Positions 35,665 through 48,449 of a stretch of 64,000 nt of DNA are shown here, piece by piece. Source of the DNA: Nymphaea colorata (taxonomy: Eukaryota; Streptophyta; Magnoliopsida; Nymphaeales; Nymphaeaceae); assembly GCF_008831285.2 (NCBI RefSeq), contig NC_045149.1:6784417-6848416 (forward strand). The letters run 5' to 3'. Position 1 is the stretch's first letter. Every line of letters starts with the position of its first letter. Position numbers and translations under genes: made by a program. Under the pieces are notes generated by a model. The model saw only the letters and a program-made list of their open reading frames with translations, was not told the origin of the DNA and made no database searches.

Positions 35665-35670
35665 AATAAA
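35665..35670 (+). promoter_or_regulatory. Likely polyadenylation signal of the CDC20 gene
   Basis: AATAAA 61 bases after the stop codon. The convergent GPI-protein gene ends at 35938, so the two 3' ends share about 330 bases. Confidence 0.5.
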
Positions 35671-35937
35671 GTTTCAGGAATTAAAATAATTAAAGAACGA
35701 TGGTCGATGAGACAATGTAGAGCCATAACTTGTATAAATATATTATCGAAGTTACTGTCAATTGTTTCAGAGATTTCTATATCCTGTTTCTCTTTAATAG
35801 CCAAGTGGAGGTATTCAAGGACTAAAAGCCCATCGATGTGTATCAGCAGAACTAGAAGTATTTGCAAGATGATTGAACAAAATTTCAAGGAACATGATTG
35901 AACATTTTTTAACAGTAAACACACTTTGATGACTATT

Positions 35938-38861
35938 TTAAATGTTAAAACACAAGGAACAAAAATAAATAAATACAAGAAGAAGACAACTAGATAAGCC
36001 AGACATAGAAGAAAGTTTGGAACTAGAATTACAGGTGCTACCAATCCCGCTAAAGCACCCATGCTTCTGCTTGACCATTTCTTTACTATCAACGACAAAT
36101 GTGGAATTGGATGGCCCGCTGCTGAATAGGATACACCAAAAGAATGGCTTTTTATTACCTGTTCTACCAAGTCCAACCCCAACTTCAGTGTGATTCTTCT
36201 GATATAAAATAGAGAGTGTCTTGTTGTCTGGAACCAGGACAGCAGCATATGCTTCCAACGGGTCAAGATAATTCCAATTACATCCAACTAGGCGACCAGA
36301 TATGATGTCGATAGTTGGTAGCTCTACACCACAATTGGGAGCAAAGACCTCGGTAATGTCAACCTCAGGGGGTGTACAGCTTGAGGTGTTGTTCCTACTG
36401 CAGTTTCCTCCACATTCCATTATATACTGTAAGGCCATGCAACCCAGACCAGGATTGTTATTCAGTATTGGTAACTTGTTGGATGTGCGGTTGGCATTAA
36501 TTATTTCAACAATCTCATTAGCAGGATTTCCTGAAAAGCAAAAGCACATGATGTGTAAGATGATAACAAAGAAACTGCAGGCCCTAAGGGAAAGGAATTA
36601 CTTATTGAAGTTAAGAGAAAAAGAAACAAAGACAGGGATCTGCAAATAGAGCAAGAAAGAGGAAAGGATAAAATAGGAGTCTATGGCTGCAGAATATAAT
36701 CTTCAAATGCAATATCAATAACATTGTTTGATTTCAGTAAATGTCCCAACTAAATTTTGTAATATCTTGGTAACGTGTGAAATCAATGTAACTTTTCCAA
36801 TGTAAAACTGGAGCAAGCAGTGCTTGCCACATAGATTTGAATTTTATGTTTGCTTCTTAGATGGGTGATTTCTCATGTCAATTTAATCAATCAAATAATT
36901 ATATCCAACCAAAGTGAGTGAAAAATTAGGTGACTAGGTTCCTCCATAACTTATTACTGCTCAAGCTATCATGGTCCATGTTCCAATTGGGAACCAAAAA
37001 TGCCATAGCCATGAATCTATATGCATCAATCAATGATCACATGGATTAAAAAAGCATATGACCAAGCATTTGCGTCTGACAAAACAATCCAACAAATGTC
37101 AAATTCATTACTATTAGTTATTCAGGCCATTTGAGCAGTGATGTAGCCATTCCACAGCTTCTGTACAATTCTAACACAAACTCCAGAACCAAGTCTGACA
37201 TTTTACTATAGCTAATAAATGTATGTCTGGGTGGAATGCGCCACTAATAAAGTTGCCACCAGAAAAAGGTAGTTAAGTTTTGGTCCTAATGATGTTTTAC
37301 GACGATAGATATTTGTGTGGTTTCATGCACATAGAAACACACAGACAGGTGTTTTTGCAGCATCGGACCAAACCAAGAATAAAATCAACTAGTCAATAAT
37401 ATGTATCTCTTGAATGCATGCTAATTTCAGCATCATCTCGCCAAAACTCAGACACCACCAACATGAAACACGAGTTCCAAGGTAAAATCAGGTAATCATC
37501 AATGGCTCCAGAACAGTCGGGCATTTCTGGTGAGTTATTAGGTTAAACAGCCAGGCCCAACTCAGATAGTCATTGCCCCACCAAAGAGTCATGTCATGGG
37601 TGAGGTAAGGAAGAGTTGCTGGAAAGGAGAAACTAAAAGGGGTGGATCCAGGTCAAGATGGCACCATGTGGATCTGCCCCAGTCAAACCATATGATGACA
37701 GATGACATAAAGTATCTAAGCGAAAGGTAGATATCTGGAAGGTTAGTTGTTCGTTGCTAATAAAATCAAGTCCAAGTCCAATAAAACTCTAGTGAGTTAC
37801 TCAAAAACCAGTTTTTATATGATTATTTGACAAAAAAAAAACTAGCTCACAAATTCTCTTATACACCACTTCTCTTCAAGAAATTATGAATTCTTCAATT
37901 ATGAATTCTTCATTCTCCAAGAGTAAAGGACGGGCAAGAATAGCTGCCTTTGCAATTAGCAGCTATATAGAATTAGAACCTATGTTTGACATCCGACCGT
38001 TATTTGGTCTGTTAACCCTAAAAGGTGGACTGGACTACTTGAAAAAAGAAACTACCAGCATGGCAGCATCCCATTACAGCAATAACTTGAAAGGTAGAGA
38101 TAGCGAGCTTCAATTTTATCAATTGACATCATAATCACGTATTTACAAGGGCCCTCCTTCCAGCCACCCAAGCAACAGGAAAGTGAGCCCTACGATGATC
38201 AACAAGCCAGTATATCTACCAGGTGTAATAATAGTCAAAAATCAAATCCAGAGTGGAAACGACAGGTTTTTCCTTTCAAGGCATTTATACTGCAGGAACA
38301 TTGGATCGATGTGGATAATGGATATCACATATACTTATTTCATGAACAGATAAATGAGCAAGCTTCTCTGATATGTAGTAGAATGCCGTCCATTGCCGTT
38401 CGCATAAGAGGGAAAAGAGAGGAAGAAACATGCCCCATCTTATAACTAGTTTGTATTATGTCTAGGACCTAAAATGGCAGACAATGATTCATCATCGGCA
38501 TACGAACAAAATATGACGCAGAGAAGGTGTTCGGTTTCATCATCTTAAATCGGATGAAAATGTGAGAAAGGGCAGGATATTGCTGTGACCAACAAGTCAG
38601 TACTTCTATTAGTCCTATTATCCTGAACTAGGAGAACCACCATCAACCATTAGATTCAAAAGGAAAAAAGAGGGTATCATTGTCGGGAAAGACGAGAATG
38701 AACACAAAGAGGGGAGGTGCTCTTTGCACTCGGGATGAAGCAGCAATCCTGAACTCTATGTCACTTCATTTCCTTTACCCAACAGCAACTCAAAAACCAA
38801 TTGTAAGTAATGAAGCGGAGTAGGCAATGCCAGAATGAGAGTATATAACACTAAAAAAAAA

Positions 38862-38902
<41 letters not shown>

Positions 38903-38996
38903 AGAAGAAGAAGAAGAAGAAGAATAAAAAAGCAAACAAGATACCACTCATTCTTTACCATACCAACTTCTTTTTCTTCCTTGTATTCTTATTTAC

Positions 38997-39049
<53 letters not shown>

Positions 39050-39146
39050 TACCATGGTGTTTTGGGGAAACTGCACCGAGAAACAAGAGCAGTAGCAGCA
39101 GCTGCAGGAGACCGGCATTGGGACTTTTAGCTGTCCTCCCCATCAT
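35938..39146 (-). CDS. Small secreted GPI-anchored protein, At5g19250/CAP-like
   Basis: Two exons, 39146-39053 and 36530-35938, join in phase 1 (CAT G|GA AAT) to 228 residues. Exon 1 encodes a signal peptide (LLQLLLLLLFLGAVS). Exon 2 encodes a cysteine-rich, heavily N-glycosylated domain with NANRTS, CGGNCSRNNTS, FAPNCGVELPT and HTEVGVGLG, then a serine-rich stretch and a hydrophobic tail (SSCLLLVFIYFCSLCF), the pattern of a GPI anchor. The cysteine and NRTS spacing resemble the plant GPI-anchored At5g19230/At5g19250 group with a CAP-like fold; the function is unknown. The intron is 2.5 kb. Its donor is followed at once by (CT)n and (GT)n runs. Two adjacent start codons are possible (39146, 39143). 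Confidence 0.82.
38863..38925. repeat. GA and GAA microsatellite
   Basis: (GA)n followed by (GAA)n, inside the intron of the GPI-protein gene. Confidence 0.95.
39001..39050. repeat. CT/CA/GA compound microsatellite at a splice donor
   Basis: (CT)n, (CA)n and (GA)n runs that end two bases from exon 1 of the GPI-protein gene. On the gene strand the intron starts GTACTCTCTCTC. Confidence 0.93.
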
Positions 39147-40560
39147 CGTATCCCTCCTGTTCTACGGGTCACACTAAGAGGCACCACCACCCAACCACCT
39201 AAAGCCAGGAGCCACTGTGAGAACAAAAAGGGAAGGGGAGACCAAGAAAAGCAGCAGCTAAAGCAGCAGGGAAAGTGACAATGGATCATGGATCCTTCCC
39301 CGACACGGCGATGGTGCAAAGTGGGACCCTGCTGTTGTTACAATGGGATTCATTGCGAGCGGAGGTGGAGGAAGCCATGATCCGGTGCCGCAAGAATTTG
39401 CCCCAGCATATCTGGCTATCATAAAGTAGGATCCTATGTAAAAATTACTATAGTATTTTCTTTTAAGAAAAAGGCCAAGTCTGGTCAGTGGCCACTGCAA
39501 AATGGGAGAAAAAAAAGGCAAAAAAGTGGCTTCCTTCTTCATGAACAGTAAGTAGCTTTTCTCCCTGTTACCTTGCTGACCCTCTGATAAAGTGGTGATT
39601 AATGGAAAAGGTTGTTCTCAGAAGCTCATGTGAGCACCCAAGTCACAGTTTTTAAGAACCCAACTGCACCCATTCCTAATGAGTTACAGTTGGACATTGC
39701 CAAGAGAAAGGGTGTAATTGAACAAAATTAATGCAATTATATTATGAAATCAGTTAAAAATTCTTTCTTAAAAACCATCAACAGATCTGATCTCCATGGT
39801 TCAACAACAGATCCTTGAATTTGTTGGATTGGATGTTCTAGTGGAACTTTGAAAAGATTGAAAATTCAATGATCTATTTCTAAAATGGTTTTGTTTATAA
39901 ATGACATTTATAAAAAAAAAAAAACAAGCATGAAATAACCAGTTCTTGACGCTGTAAATCACACTCATCTGATTATAACATTGCCAATAACATTGTCAAA
40001 GAACTTGTAAAATTGATTTCTGAACTACAAGTAAGCAAGAAATTTGGGCTGGTCACGGGTTCAACCTCAGCGCGCCCTCTTTCACGGACCCAATGACAAA
40101 TTCTTAGATCGTCTTGTATACAAAGTATTTCGATTTTACTAGCCATACAAATCTGATTTTGACTTACTGCTATGAATCTAGAAACTCCAACATCCTTATT
40201 CATGAACACGAATTATAAAATGTTCACTCATCTATTATCTTATATAATCAGCCGAACTAAGTTGAGCATTTGCCTTTTCATCTTTGGAACATGTTTGACA
40301 AGTTTTGTCGTTCTCATACTGAAAAATGATCTCTCTTCGAAATTCTTACAAAAAAAACGACTTTTTTTACATAAATTTTCTGGATTCTGCCCAAAGACAA
40401 GTCAATCTATTAGCTGTACGTACTTACTTACATGCAGGTGGATTTGTAGATGCGCTTCATAAATAAAAATCATCAAAACTAATTATGCAAGCTATAATGA
40501 CCATGTGCTTCCAGCATGTCCAAGTAGAAAGGTAGAAGGATGAGAGACAGAGATGATAAG

Positions 40561-43500
40561 AACTTGGTATAATCTTACTCTTTAATAACGATCCAACTGG
40601 CTTAACCTGATAGAACGATCAAATTATATGATAATAACGAAAGGGAAATAGTTAAACTTAAAACAATGGAAACATATAAGAAAAGAAGGAAATTAACATG
40701 CCATTTACAAACAGAGTGTTGAGGGAACAAAACAGAAGGGACAAAAACCTTAACAAATGGTAAAGCCAGAACAAACAAATATAAGAGGTTGATTTTTGTG
40801 ATAAAATATCGAAACGCTGGCATCACAAGAAATCTTGCCAAGATCATGTAATGTGCAGTGTAATGCATTGGGACGGCCGTACAGGACACTTTTTGTCTAG
40901 ATCTGGTAATTAATATTAAAATATTTTAAAAAAATAAATAATATTTTTTATTATTTTGTAATGGGCAATATATTACTAACGTGAATGCAATGGGCCAATT
41001 GAAGGGTTTAGGTTTAATATAGTGAGCACTTAGTACGGCTAGGGCACGTTTGTCTCCCTCGAATTTGAGATCCAGGAAGATTTAAGCAAAGGGCACAATA
41101 GCTTAAATGGGGAGCTCAAAATTTTCCTCAGATCCCTTTATAGACCTTAAAACAAGCAAAGGGAGTCTCATACTAAGCCTTAAGAATATAAAATTCTGGT
41201 TTATTTTAGAGATCTGGGCGGACTTATGGTACATATTTCAATTGGAGCATGATAGTGACCCTAGGATTCGAACATTAGGTTCCTTAAATGTGAGCCGCCT
41301 TACTGTCCAGTTGCTTTATGCCCCTTGGCCACACAATCTATTTGTAGATGCCCAAGTTTTTTTTTTTTTTTTGGGAAAAGAAAAAATGTATGAACCCCAG
41401 GAGGCGTTTGATTCACTTGAATCTCATATCTAAAGTGATTTGAGAGCTGAGATGTTAGACCGTAGGATTTCAGTTCATGTAAAAAGGCGAAAGAATAGTC
41501 CGCCCTATGCTCACTACAGTGCTGTGGTGGTGCAGTTCATGATTCTAATATTGAAGATATCAGATCTTTCTGTTTAGGATCAGGATTTCAATTCATGATC
41601 CTAAACAAAAAGATCTTGAATGTTCAACATAGAATCATGAGTTGCACCAGTATGCTGAACGGGGGCATGGTTTTCACCAATCCTTCGACCTTGTGAGGAG
41701 ATTTGACTCTTCCCAACAGTGCGGCAGATACAGTTGGTTTGAAATTTTGCAATGAGGTGTTCTTTTCCCTTAGCAGGTGCTAACGTGGATTTTTATTCTT
41801 ACTGCTCTTGATGGCTCTGTTTTAGGATTTCTTATCTTTTGGATGTACATGTCAAATTGTTTTGTTAATAAAGGTTCGGAGCCTATCTCCCAGCAAATGT
41901 TTACAGGAAGATGCAGCCCATTAAATTGTAATTCTCATCTTTTATATATATGTCAACTTAGCTCCCTACCTCCTTTCTTTCATGCCAAAGATGAGGAGGA
42001 TCTTAAATATGTGAGAAATTATCAAGTTTGTAATTTTTTAAATAATGAATTTAAGGTGGGCCATGTCAAATCAGACCCCCAGATCTTAAATTCTTGCACG
42101 GTAATGCCAACATTAGCTTCCAACAATAGTTTTTGATGGTGCATTGAGCATGTTCTCATATGTTTAGAGTCTGTACAGTCCTTTGTTTATGTTGAGTTTT
42201 TGTTTAATTCATGACAGAGCATGAAAAGTAGATGAGTTAGAACCTAAAAATAGGTCTATGATCTCGAAGGGATTCTCCATCAAATATGTAGTACAACAGC
42301 TAGGGCATTAAAAGACTATAATGAGCCAAAAACTGAGCCACATCGTTAGATGTTCAAATAGAAGGTTCAAATAGAAGGATAGGAAAATTGAATGTGGTAC
42401 ATATACCCAACTTTTTTATGCCCCGAGTTTTGAACCTAGTTATATACACCACCTGCACAACTTTTTCATGTACAGGAGCACATAGGCATGCCATGACCAA
42501 AATATCTCTATTAAAATACAAAAGCTTTTTATAAGGGTAAACAAAGGATTGTGAAAAAAGAAAAATTTTAAAATGTCCAGTACTTTATAAAAAGTTTCAA
42601 AAATACCGCCACCTCCCTTTTGGTTTTGGTTTGGTATATATTTGTTGTATGCACAGTGGTGTGCACGCAACTCAATCCCCTAAGTTTTAGGGCATAATCA
42701 TTGCAGAAGTAGCCTAAAGTAATCTTACATGCGGCCATTAATTCGGATAAACAAGCATGTGCATCTGACTTCATCAACTGGCAATTCTCAATCCTTAGGG
42801 ATGGAGCCATGAAGCTACATAACTATTTAGAAACAAATGGTGGATTTGAGTAAGTTTAAAATTGTGGCTTTTTGTGTTTTTGAGAACATCTTGGCGCATT
42901 TGAATTAATAAATGCCCATAACACACCTTCTCACCGGTAATGAACAAGATTTTCTACCTGTTTCTTGATAATGGTTACTTATAAAAAACCCAGTTATAAA
43001 ATGAGAAATCTAGCCGAACTGGTTATCTTTTTTCTTTTTTTTCAAAAAATGTAAGACAGGAACAAATGAAACACTCACATTGAGCACCATCAAGCTGTAC
43101 TCATGTGAAGGTTCTTAGAGTTCAAAAGGGTTTTCACCTTAGAGTTTTATATCGTTGATGAGATGACCACAAGAAGTCATTTTGAAAAGATCATAGCTCT
43201 TGTTGGGATGTTAACCTAATAAAAATTGGCCTCCTCATGGTATTCCCTTGGGGTTCGAGTGGGGAATGCATAAAAAGAGTAAGATGCTTCCTCGTTACTT
43301 TTTCCCTGGGACAGCCACTTCAACCAGAAACCTCAAATGTGCAATAAACCATTGTACCTATGATCCAACCATGAGAGTACAATTTCTGGGGGAGCAATTC
43401 ATCCTTACCGAGAGCAGCATACAACCCTTTGTTGCATTGAGGTCCTAAACTCGGGGTCTTAAGCTTCCAGCAATGACTAAGAAAGTCTTCTTTCCTCAGT

Positions 43501-45560
43501 TCAGTTTCTTTACATCAGATTAGCTGATGTTATTATTATTCATGCATAACATAAATTCACCAACAGGCCTAACCTATCAGCAGTTCATAAATGTCAACAA
43601 TTGAGCAAAAAAGTCAGATATACGCTTTCTTTTGTTTAACAACTTAACCTCTCAGGAAGACTTTCTTTAATTACTGCAGGTCCATAACATTATAAACAGA
43701 ATTTGATACAAGTACACAAGTGTGCTGGTAGGCTGAACTGCAGGAGAAAAAAAAATGATCAACCTATCCAACACTTCACATTTTGATCAACTTATCCAAC
43801 ACTATAAGAATCATAGTGCTCTGTCGAAAGTGAAGCAAAATTTTGTGAGGCTGCACCACTTTGCATGCACAGCCGCTGCATATTACTTCCAACAGCCATT
43901 GCTGGCACGGTACAATTTTAGCTGCCATGATCAGAGCCCCAACATAAACTGCTTCTCATGCCCGCACCAGCCATGACCAAGTCTCCAAGCAAGATATCTC
44001 TTGCCTATTGAGAAGATCAAATTGCAAGGCCATTTTTCAAAGTCTGCAAACAGTGTCGTCAACATGTTGTCATTTTATAATTTATAGTAAGAACACTTCC
44101 AGGTAACTGGAAGGGTTATCCATACCAGCACCTGCTGTATGACGGCCATGCTACTCTTGTAATTTGGAAGTTTGAACTCCTGAAACTCTGATGCTCTATA
44201 TGATCTGCTTCTTGTTGAAGGACCAGATGGAGCAGCACCTAAAAAACACACCCATGGCATCCTTGGCTCAACCATCACAAGGAAGTTTCCAGTTTCAGAT
44301 GGCCACCTCAGCTGTTGTGGTCCTCATATTTACTGTTTGGCTGTTGTACTGAGTAAAAGATCAGGAGTGAAGAGGATTCAGCAAGGACATATAGATAATA
44401 AAAAGGCTCAGGTTATGGATCTGACTTCAACTTAGCAAAAGGCACAACAAAAGTAACACTTAACCACAATAAGATCCGATACTGAGTAATCAAGTGGATT
44501 TTTCATGATTCAAATAAAAAATTGGTTAGTGCGAGGATTTACTCCCCAGCTCGAATCATGTTGCTTTCATTGCCATTCCTGAGATAAGACTTTTATGCGG
44601 CACACTGGTCATTCAACAATGGCCACTTATTCTCACAGCCGATAGTAATGTCCTACTCCTACCAGCTTCAAACATGCTATCTCCTCCTGTTATATGCGTA
44701 CTTTTTCTTTTCTTTTCTTTGTTGTAAGAGATCCATCAAGACCAGCACCTAAGATCAAAACCCTATGTGAACCTCGACCATCAAGCTGGTGCAGGGTGGC
44801 AAGGGTTGAACTTGATCCAGGATCTTCACCTCAATCTTTTGTAAATCCCTCCTCACCACCTCATGTAAACATATGATACATTGATACTATAATATCAACA
44901 TCCAGAATGTAAATGGTCAGATTTACATCAGTAAAATAACACAAAGTCTGATTTGAGTTGGACTTCGTACATCAAGAAAAGCAAAACTCCTATACTTGAA
45001 CTGTTAAACACCTAAACAATCTAGTTCTCCAACGTTTGATGATGGACACATAGTTCAAACTTCAAATTTTCCATTCAGCCACCAATGCAATTGCAATTTC
45101 TATTGTACTTATCGATTGGAATAGAATCCAAGAACTTGATCCTTAGATTAGACAATTAATCGTAGCTTCTGTTTATATTCAACTACAATGTGAAGAGAGA
45201 TATGCCCCCCGTTGCGAACCTTTCATCCTAAAAAAGCAACAACTGCGAGCACTAACTATCGATTAAATATCATCAAGAATACATGAAGTTGTAATAAAAG
45301 AAAAGAAATATGTTACCTGAGGAGCGGATTGACATTTACATTGTACTTTTTATTGGTATGTAAAAAATTCTACATTACTAAAATGAAGCTCCGTCCGAGG
45401 GATGAGTAAAGAGAATAATCACTGAGACAGATTATGAAACCACACCTTGTAATGTACGAGAACAACCGCATAACCTTATTTTCAAGCATTGTTGACAACT
45501 CTTCTGAACATGCTTCTCTCTGCCATAAAGTAGCTGTCATATATAAATATAAAAAGAATA

Positions 45561-45600
<40 letters not shown>

Positions 45601-45725
45601 AAAATAGTGCTCTCATTCTCAGAGGATTCTGTAGTGAAATACAAATCAATCAAGTAGCCGTCATTTACCTAAGAAAGATAAGTTTATTTGCCCTCAACAC
45701 TCAACAGCTGTTCAAAGAACTACTC
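40561..45725. other. Long stretch without a recognised gene
   Basis: AT-rich with several chance frames, the longest 41777-42136 plus (119 codons), without motifs. 41.0-41.5 kb has a dispersed-repeat look (ACCCTAGGATTCGAACATTAGG). A possible exon lies at about 44130-44240 on the minus strand, with AG and GT borders but no family match. A long TA tract is at 45563-45598. Confidence 0.45.
45563..45598. repeat. TA microsatellite
   Basis: About 17 uninterrupted TA units, 130 bases beyond the PPR stop codon on the minus strand. Confidence 0.95.
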
Positions 45726-47957
45726 TCATACCGCCACCATGTCATCTTCTACCAAAACATCTTCTAGGGGACCATGTTTCCTTTTGGAAGACATTGCAGA
45801 AACTTCAGCAGCAAGAGAATATTTGTTGCAGCTATAGCACGCATTCGTGAATGCAGCCACAGTGATAGAGTCCAGAGCCACATCCTTATCTAATAGCTTG
45901 TACACAAAATGTGATGCTAAATCAACTTTATTTTGGCTGCAAAGCTTCCTAATAAGTATGAAAACTATTTTTATCCACAATTTTTTGTCCAGTTTGTTCA
46001 GCAAAGATGAAGCAATGTCAGAGTTTTCTTTCATGCATAATTCATATGCTATAGTTACAGAGGTCACCTCACAGGGAGATAAACCCCTGTCCAGCATTTC
46101 CTCATACAATATGTGTGCCTTGTCCAATCTAGAATCCTTGCAGAGTCCACTTATCAAGGCCCCATAGGTGATAGAATCAAGCATACAACCGTTATCCCTC
46201 ATTTTCTCAAGGACTTCCAAAGCAGCGTCCACATTTCCTTCCTTACAGTGACCACAGATCATAGAGGTGTAAGTTTGCTTGCTCGGAACTAAACCAATTT
46301 TCAAAGCTTCATCAAAGAGCCTCTCACCATCTCTTACCTTCCGTTGCTTACAAAATGCAGCGATCAATGTGGTGTAAGTATGCATGTCAGCCTCGCAACC
46401 TGCCACAATCATCTGCTTGAACAGATGCAATGCCTGATCCACATTATCTCGCTTGCAATTCTCAGTGATAAGTATGGTATATGTGTATCTGTCAAATTTC
46501 AATCCTTGAGCCAGAGCTGAATTGATCAAGGTATGAGCTTCCTGAACTCTTCCCTTCTTGAACAGACCATCAATTATGGAATTGTATGTAGTGATGTTTG
46601 GAAGGCAACCTTTGCCTACCATTTCTTCTAGCAATTCATTTGCTCGGCTGAAGTTTCCGTCTTTGCAGTGCCCATCGATCAAAGTACTGTAAGTCACAGT
46701 ATTTGGGATCAAACCCTGTTCCTGCATTCTTGTCACCAACATTTCTGCCCGACCCATCTTGCCCTCTTTACAGTAACCACTGATCATGGAGCTATAAGTA
46801 TGCACATTAGGCTTATAATGATCGCTTCGAACAAGCTTTAAGAACAATCGGAACGCCCTTTCTGTCCATCCTTTCTTGCACAATCCATTGATCAATGCAG
46901 TATGAGTGTAAACATTTGGTTTTATCCCTTTCCCTACCATTTCCTCCAATGCTTCAAAAGCCTGTTTCACACTCCCCCTTTTGCACAATCCATTGATCAA
47001 TGTCGTGTAATTAATCAAATTCATTGACAAACCCCTCTTTCCCATCGTCTCAATTATTCCATACACCCTACCGATGCAACCTTTTGCAGAATATGCACTG
47101 ATAATTGCTGTCAAAGCCACATTATCTATGCAAAGTCCCCTTCCCACCATCATCTTTAACATTCTCTCTATATCTCCAATGCTTCCCATTCTACAGTAGA
47201 AGCTCACCAATGTCTTAAAAGAACACGAATTCGGCGACACCCCATTTCTCTCCGCCATTTCCATGAATGCATACTCAACCAAATCCTTTGAACCCAAACT
47301 GCTGGCTTCCCTGAGGATACAGTTCAAAGTGTGGACGTCCAAGTGCAACCCCTGGTTTTGCATTTCGAGCACCATGTCAATGGATTCCTTAAGCCTCCCC
47401 ACGACGGCGAGATTCTCCACCATTTGCCTCATAACTTCTTGGGCCATCTTGAAATTTCGTCTGCAGATGAGTGCGCCTGCCATGGCCAAGTACAATCGGA
47501 GGAAAGTCCGATAATCTTCTTGGCCAATCGCCCAATTGAAGAAGAAGGATGCTGGTTTCGGCCCCGCCTTCTCGACGAGCATGGACACGACTGTGACAAC
47601 TTGTTCATTGCTCAGAGGAGGAACTATGTTCAAGCTACACACCCTCTTGTCATCCCCTTCGTCGCTGCATCGGCACACGAAATTGAATACGTCGTTGATG
47701 ATCTGGGGAGATGAGTTGCAGAGAACGCAAGAAGTAGGGACCTTGCACCCGACGAATCTGGTCTCTTGTTCTTCTGGATCAAAAGGTATAAAAGAAGATG
47801 CCCTCGGGTTAGCTTGTAGAAGATTGTGAGGAGACAAGGTTTCCTGATCTTCAACGCATGGAGAACGGTTGGTTGTGAACACAGCCCTCCTAAGTACCAT
47901 AACGGAGAAACGATGGAGATAGAGATGTTTGCATTGGAGACGGAAGGTGGGCATCAT
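45726..47957 (-). CDS. P-class pentatricopeptide repeat protein (At4g19890-like)
   Basis: Intronless, 743 residues. The N-terminus is rich in Arg and hydroxylated residues (RFSVMVLRRAVFTTNRS), as for mitochondrial import. From about residue 160 to 660 it is made of 35-residue PPR units, for example NYTTLINGLCKRGSVKQAFE, THTALINGLCKKGWTERAF, HTYSSMISGYCKEGKMGRAE and TYSTLIDGHCKDGN. There are no E or DYW editing extensions, hence P class. Much of the sequence, including the KPNVHTY and LDKKLW regions, parallels the Arabidopsis protein At4g19890. It should bind organelle RNA in a base-specific way for processing or stability; the target is not predictable by eye. ATG 47957 is the first of two adjacent starts. 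Confidence 0.94.
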   Translation of the reverse strand: MMPTFRLQCKHLYLHRFSVMVLRRAVFTTNRSPCVEDQETLSPHNLLQANPRASSFIPFDPEEQETRFVGCKVPTSCVLCNSSPQIINDVFNFVCRCSDEGDDKRVCSLNIVPPLSNEQVVTVVSMLVEKAGPKPASFFFNWAIGQEDYRTFLRLYLAMAGALICRRNFKMAQEVMRQMVENLAVVGRLKESIDMVLEMQNQGLHLDVHTLNCILREASSLGSKDLVEYAFMEMAERNGVSPNSCSFKTLVSFYCRMGSIGDIERMLKMMVGRGLCIDNVALTAIISAYSAKGCIGRVYGIIETMGKRGLSMNLINYTTLINGLCKRGSVKQAFEALEEMVGKGIKPNVYTHTALINGLCKKGWTERAFRLFLKLVRSDHYKPNVHTYSSMISGYCKEGKMGRAEMLVTRMQEQGLIPNTVTYSTLIDGHCKDGNFSRANELLEEMVGKGCLPNITTYNSIIDGLFKKGRVQEAHTLINSALAQGLKFDRYTYTILITENCKRDNVDQALHLFKQMIVAGCEADMHTYTTLIAAFCKQRKVRDGERLFDEALKIGLVPSKQTYTSMICGHCKEGNVDAALEVLEKMRDNGCMLDSITYGALISGLCKDSRLDKAHILYEEMLDRGLSPCEVTSVTIAYELCMKENSDIASSLLNKLDKKLWIKIVFILIRKLCSQNKVDLASHFVYKLLDKDVALDSITVAAFTNACYSCNKYSLAAEVSAMSSKRKHGPLEDVLVEDDMVAV

Positions 47958-48449
47958 CCTCTGGCGTGGGCAAGCTGTTATTGATCAAGTAAACATCACG
48001 ACCTTTGGTGATAAACAGATTGATTTAATGGCCAAACGCAAACTGAAATCCCTTGTTGGATACAGCACGCCCATCCAATTTCTACCAGTAGCACCGCTCG
48101 AGAGAAACAAGTGGGAGGAAACCAACACGAATCCAGTTAGTTTAATCAACAACATTCGATATAATAAAACAAATGAATACCACCAGCTCCGGAAAAGTTA
48201 AACCCTCTGCATCAGGGAAGATAAAGCCTGAGAAGGTACAGATGGCAGAAGAAGGAAGAGGAAGGATGAAGGGTGGCTTGCAGGACCATTCTTCCCGTCA
48301 TTGACAATGCAAGAAACCCTCCCCTTGGGCGATCCTCCAGTCGTCCTTGTACGATTCTTTCGTGCCCTGTTTGATTTCTTACCGTGCGAGCAATCATTCA
48401 ATATTCGACACTAAACAAGGACAGACAAGACAAACCTCCAATTGGGAAC
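47958..48449. other. PPR upstream region
   Basis: Promoter and 5' UTR of the PPR gene on the minus strand. Overlapping chance frames on both strands lack motifs. The boundary with the duplicated segment lies near 48.44 kb. Confidence 0.5.

Larger units (their letters stand above)
36531..39052 (-). other. Intron of the GPI-anchored protein gene
   Basis: 2,522 bases with GT at 39052-39051 and AG at 36532-36531. It contains a frame at 37886-38134 (plus) with no recognised motif and microsatellites near the donor. The segment 36975-37440 is duplicated at 48450-48940. Confidence 0.75.
36975..40560. repeat. Duplicated segment, copy A (GPI-gene intron, exon 1 and upstream)
   Basis: Colinear blocks match copy B near 48.45-50.30 kb: 36975-37440 with 48450-48940; 39180-39500 with 49140-49450; 39595-39830 with 49790-49985; 40240-40560 with 50015-50300. 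Shared phrases include CAACAAATGTCAAATTCATT, GACCAAGAAAAGC, CTCATGTGAGCACCCAA and CTTCCAGCATGTCCA. Identity by eye is roughly 80-85 percent within blocks. Copy A contains exon 1 of the GPI-protein gene, copy B does not. Confidence 0.85.

Noticed and set aside
35592-36287. 231-codon minus-strand frame with many hydrophobic residues
   Set aside because: It overlaps the coding exon of the GPI-protein gene in a different frame and runs into its 3' region; the residues are AT-driven.
41107-42136. Two plus-strand frames of 108 and 119 codons
   Set aside because: No motifs, no splice context, T-rich runs inside; judged chance.
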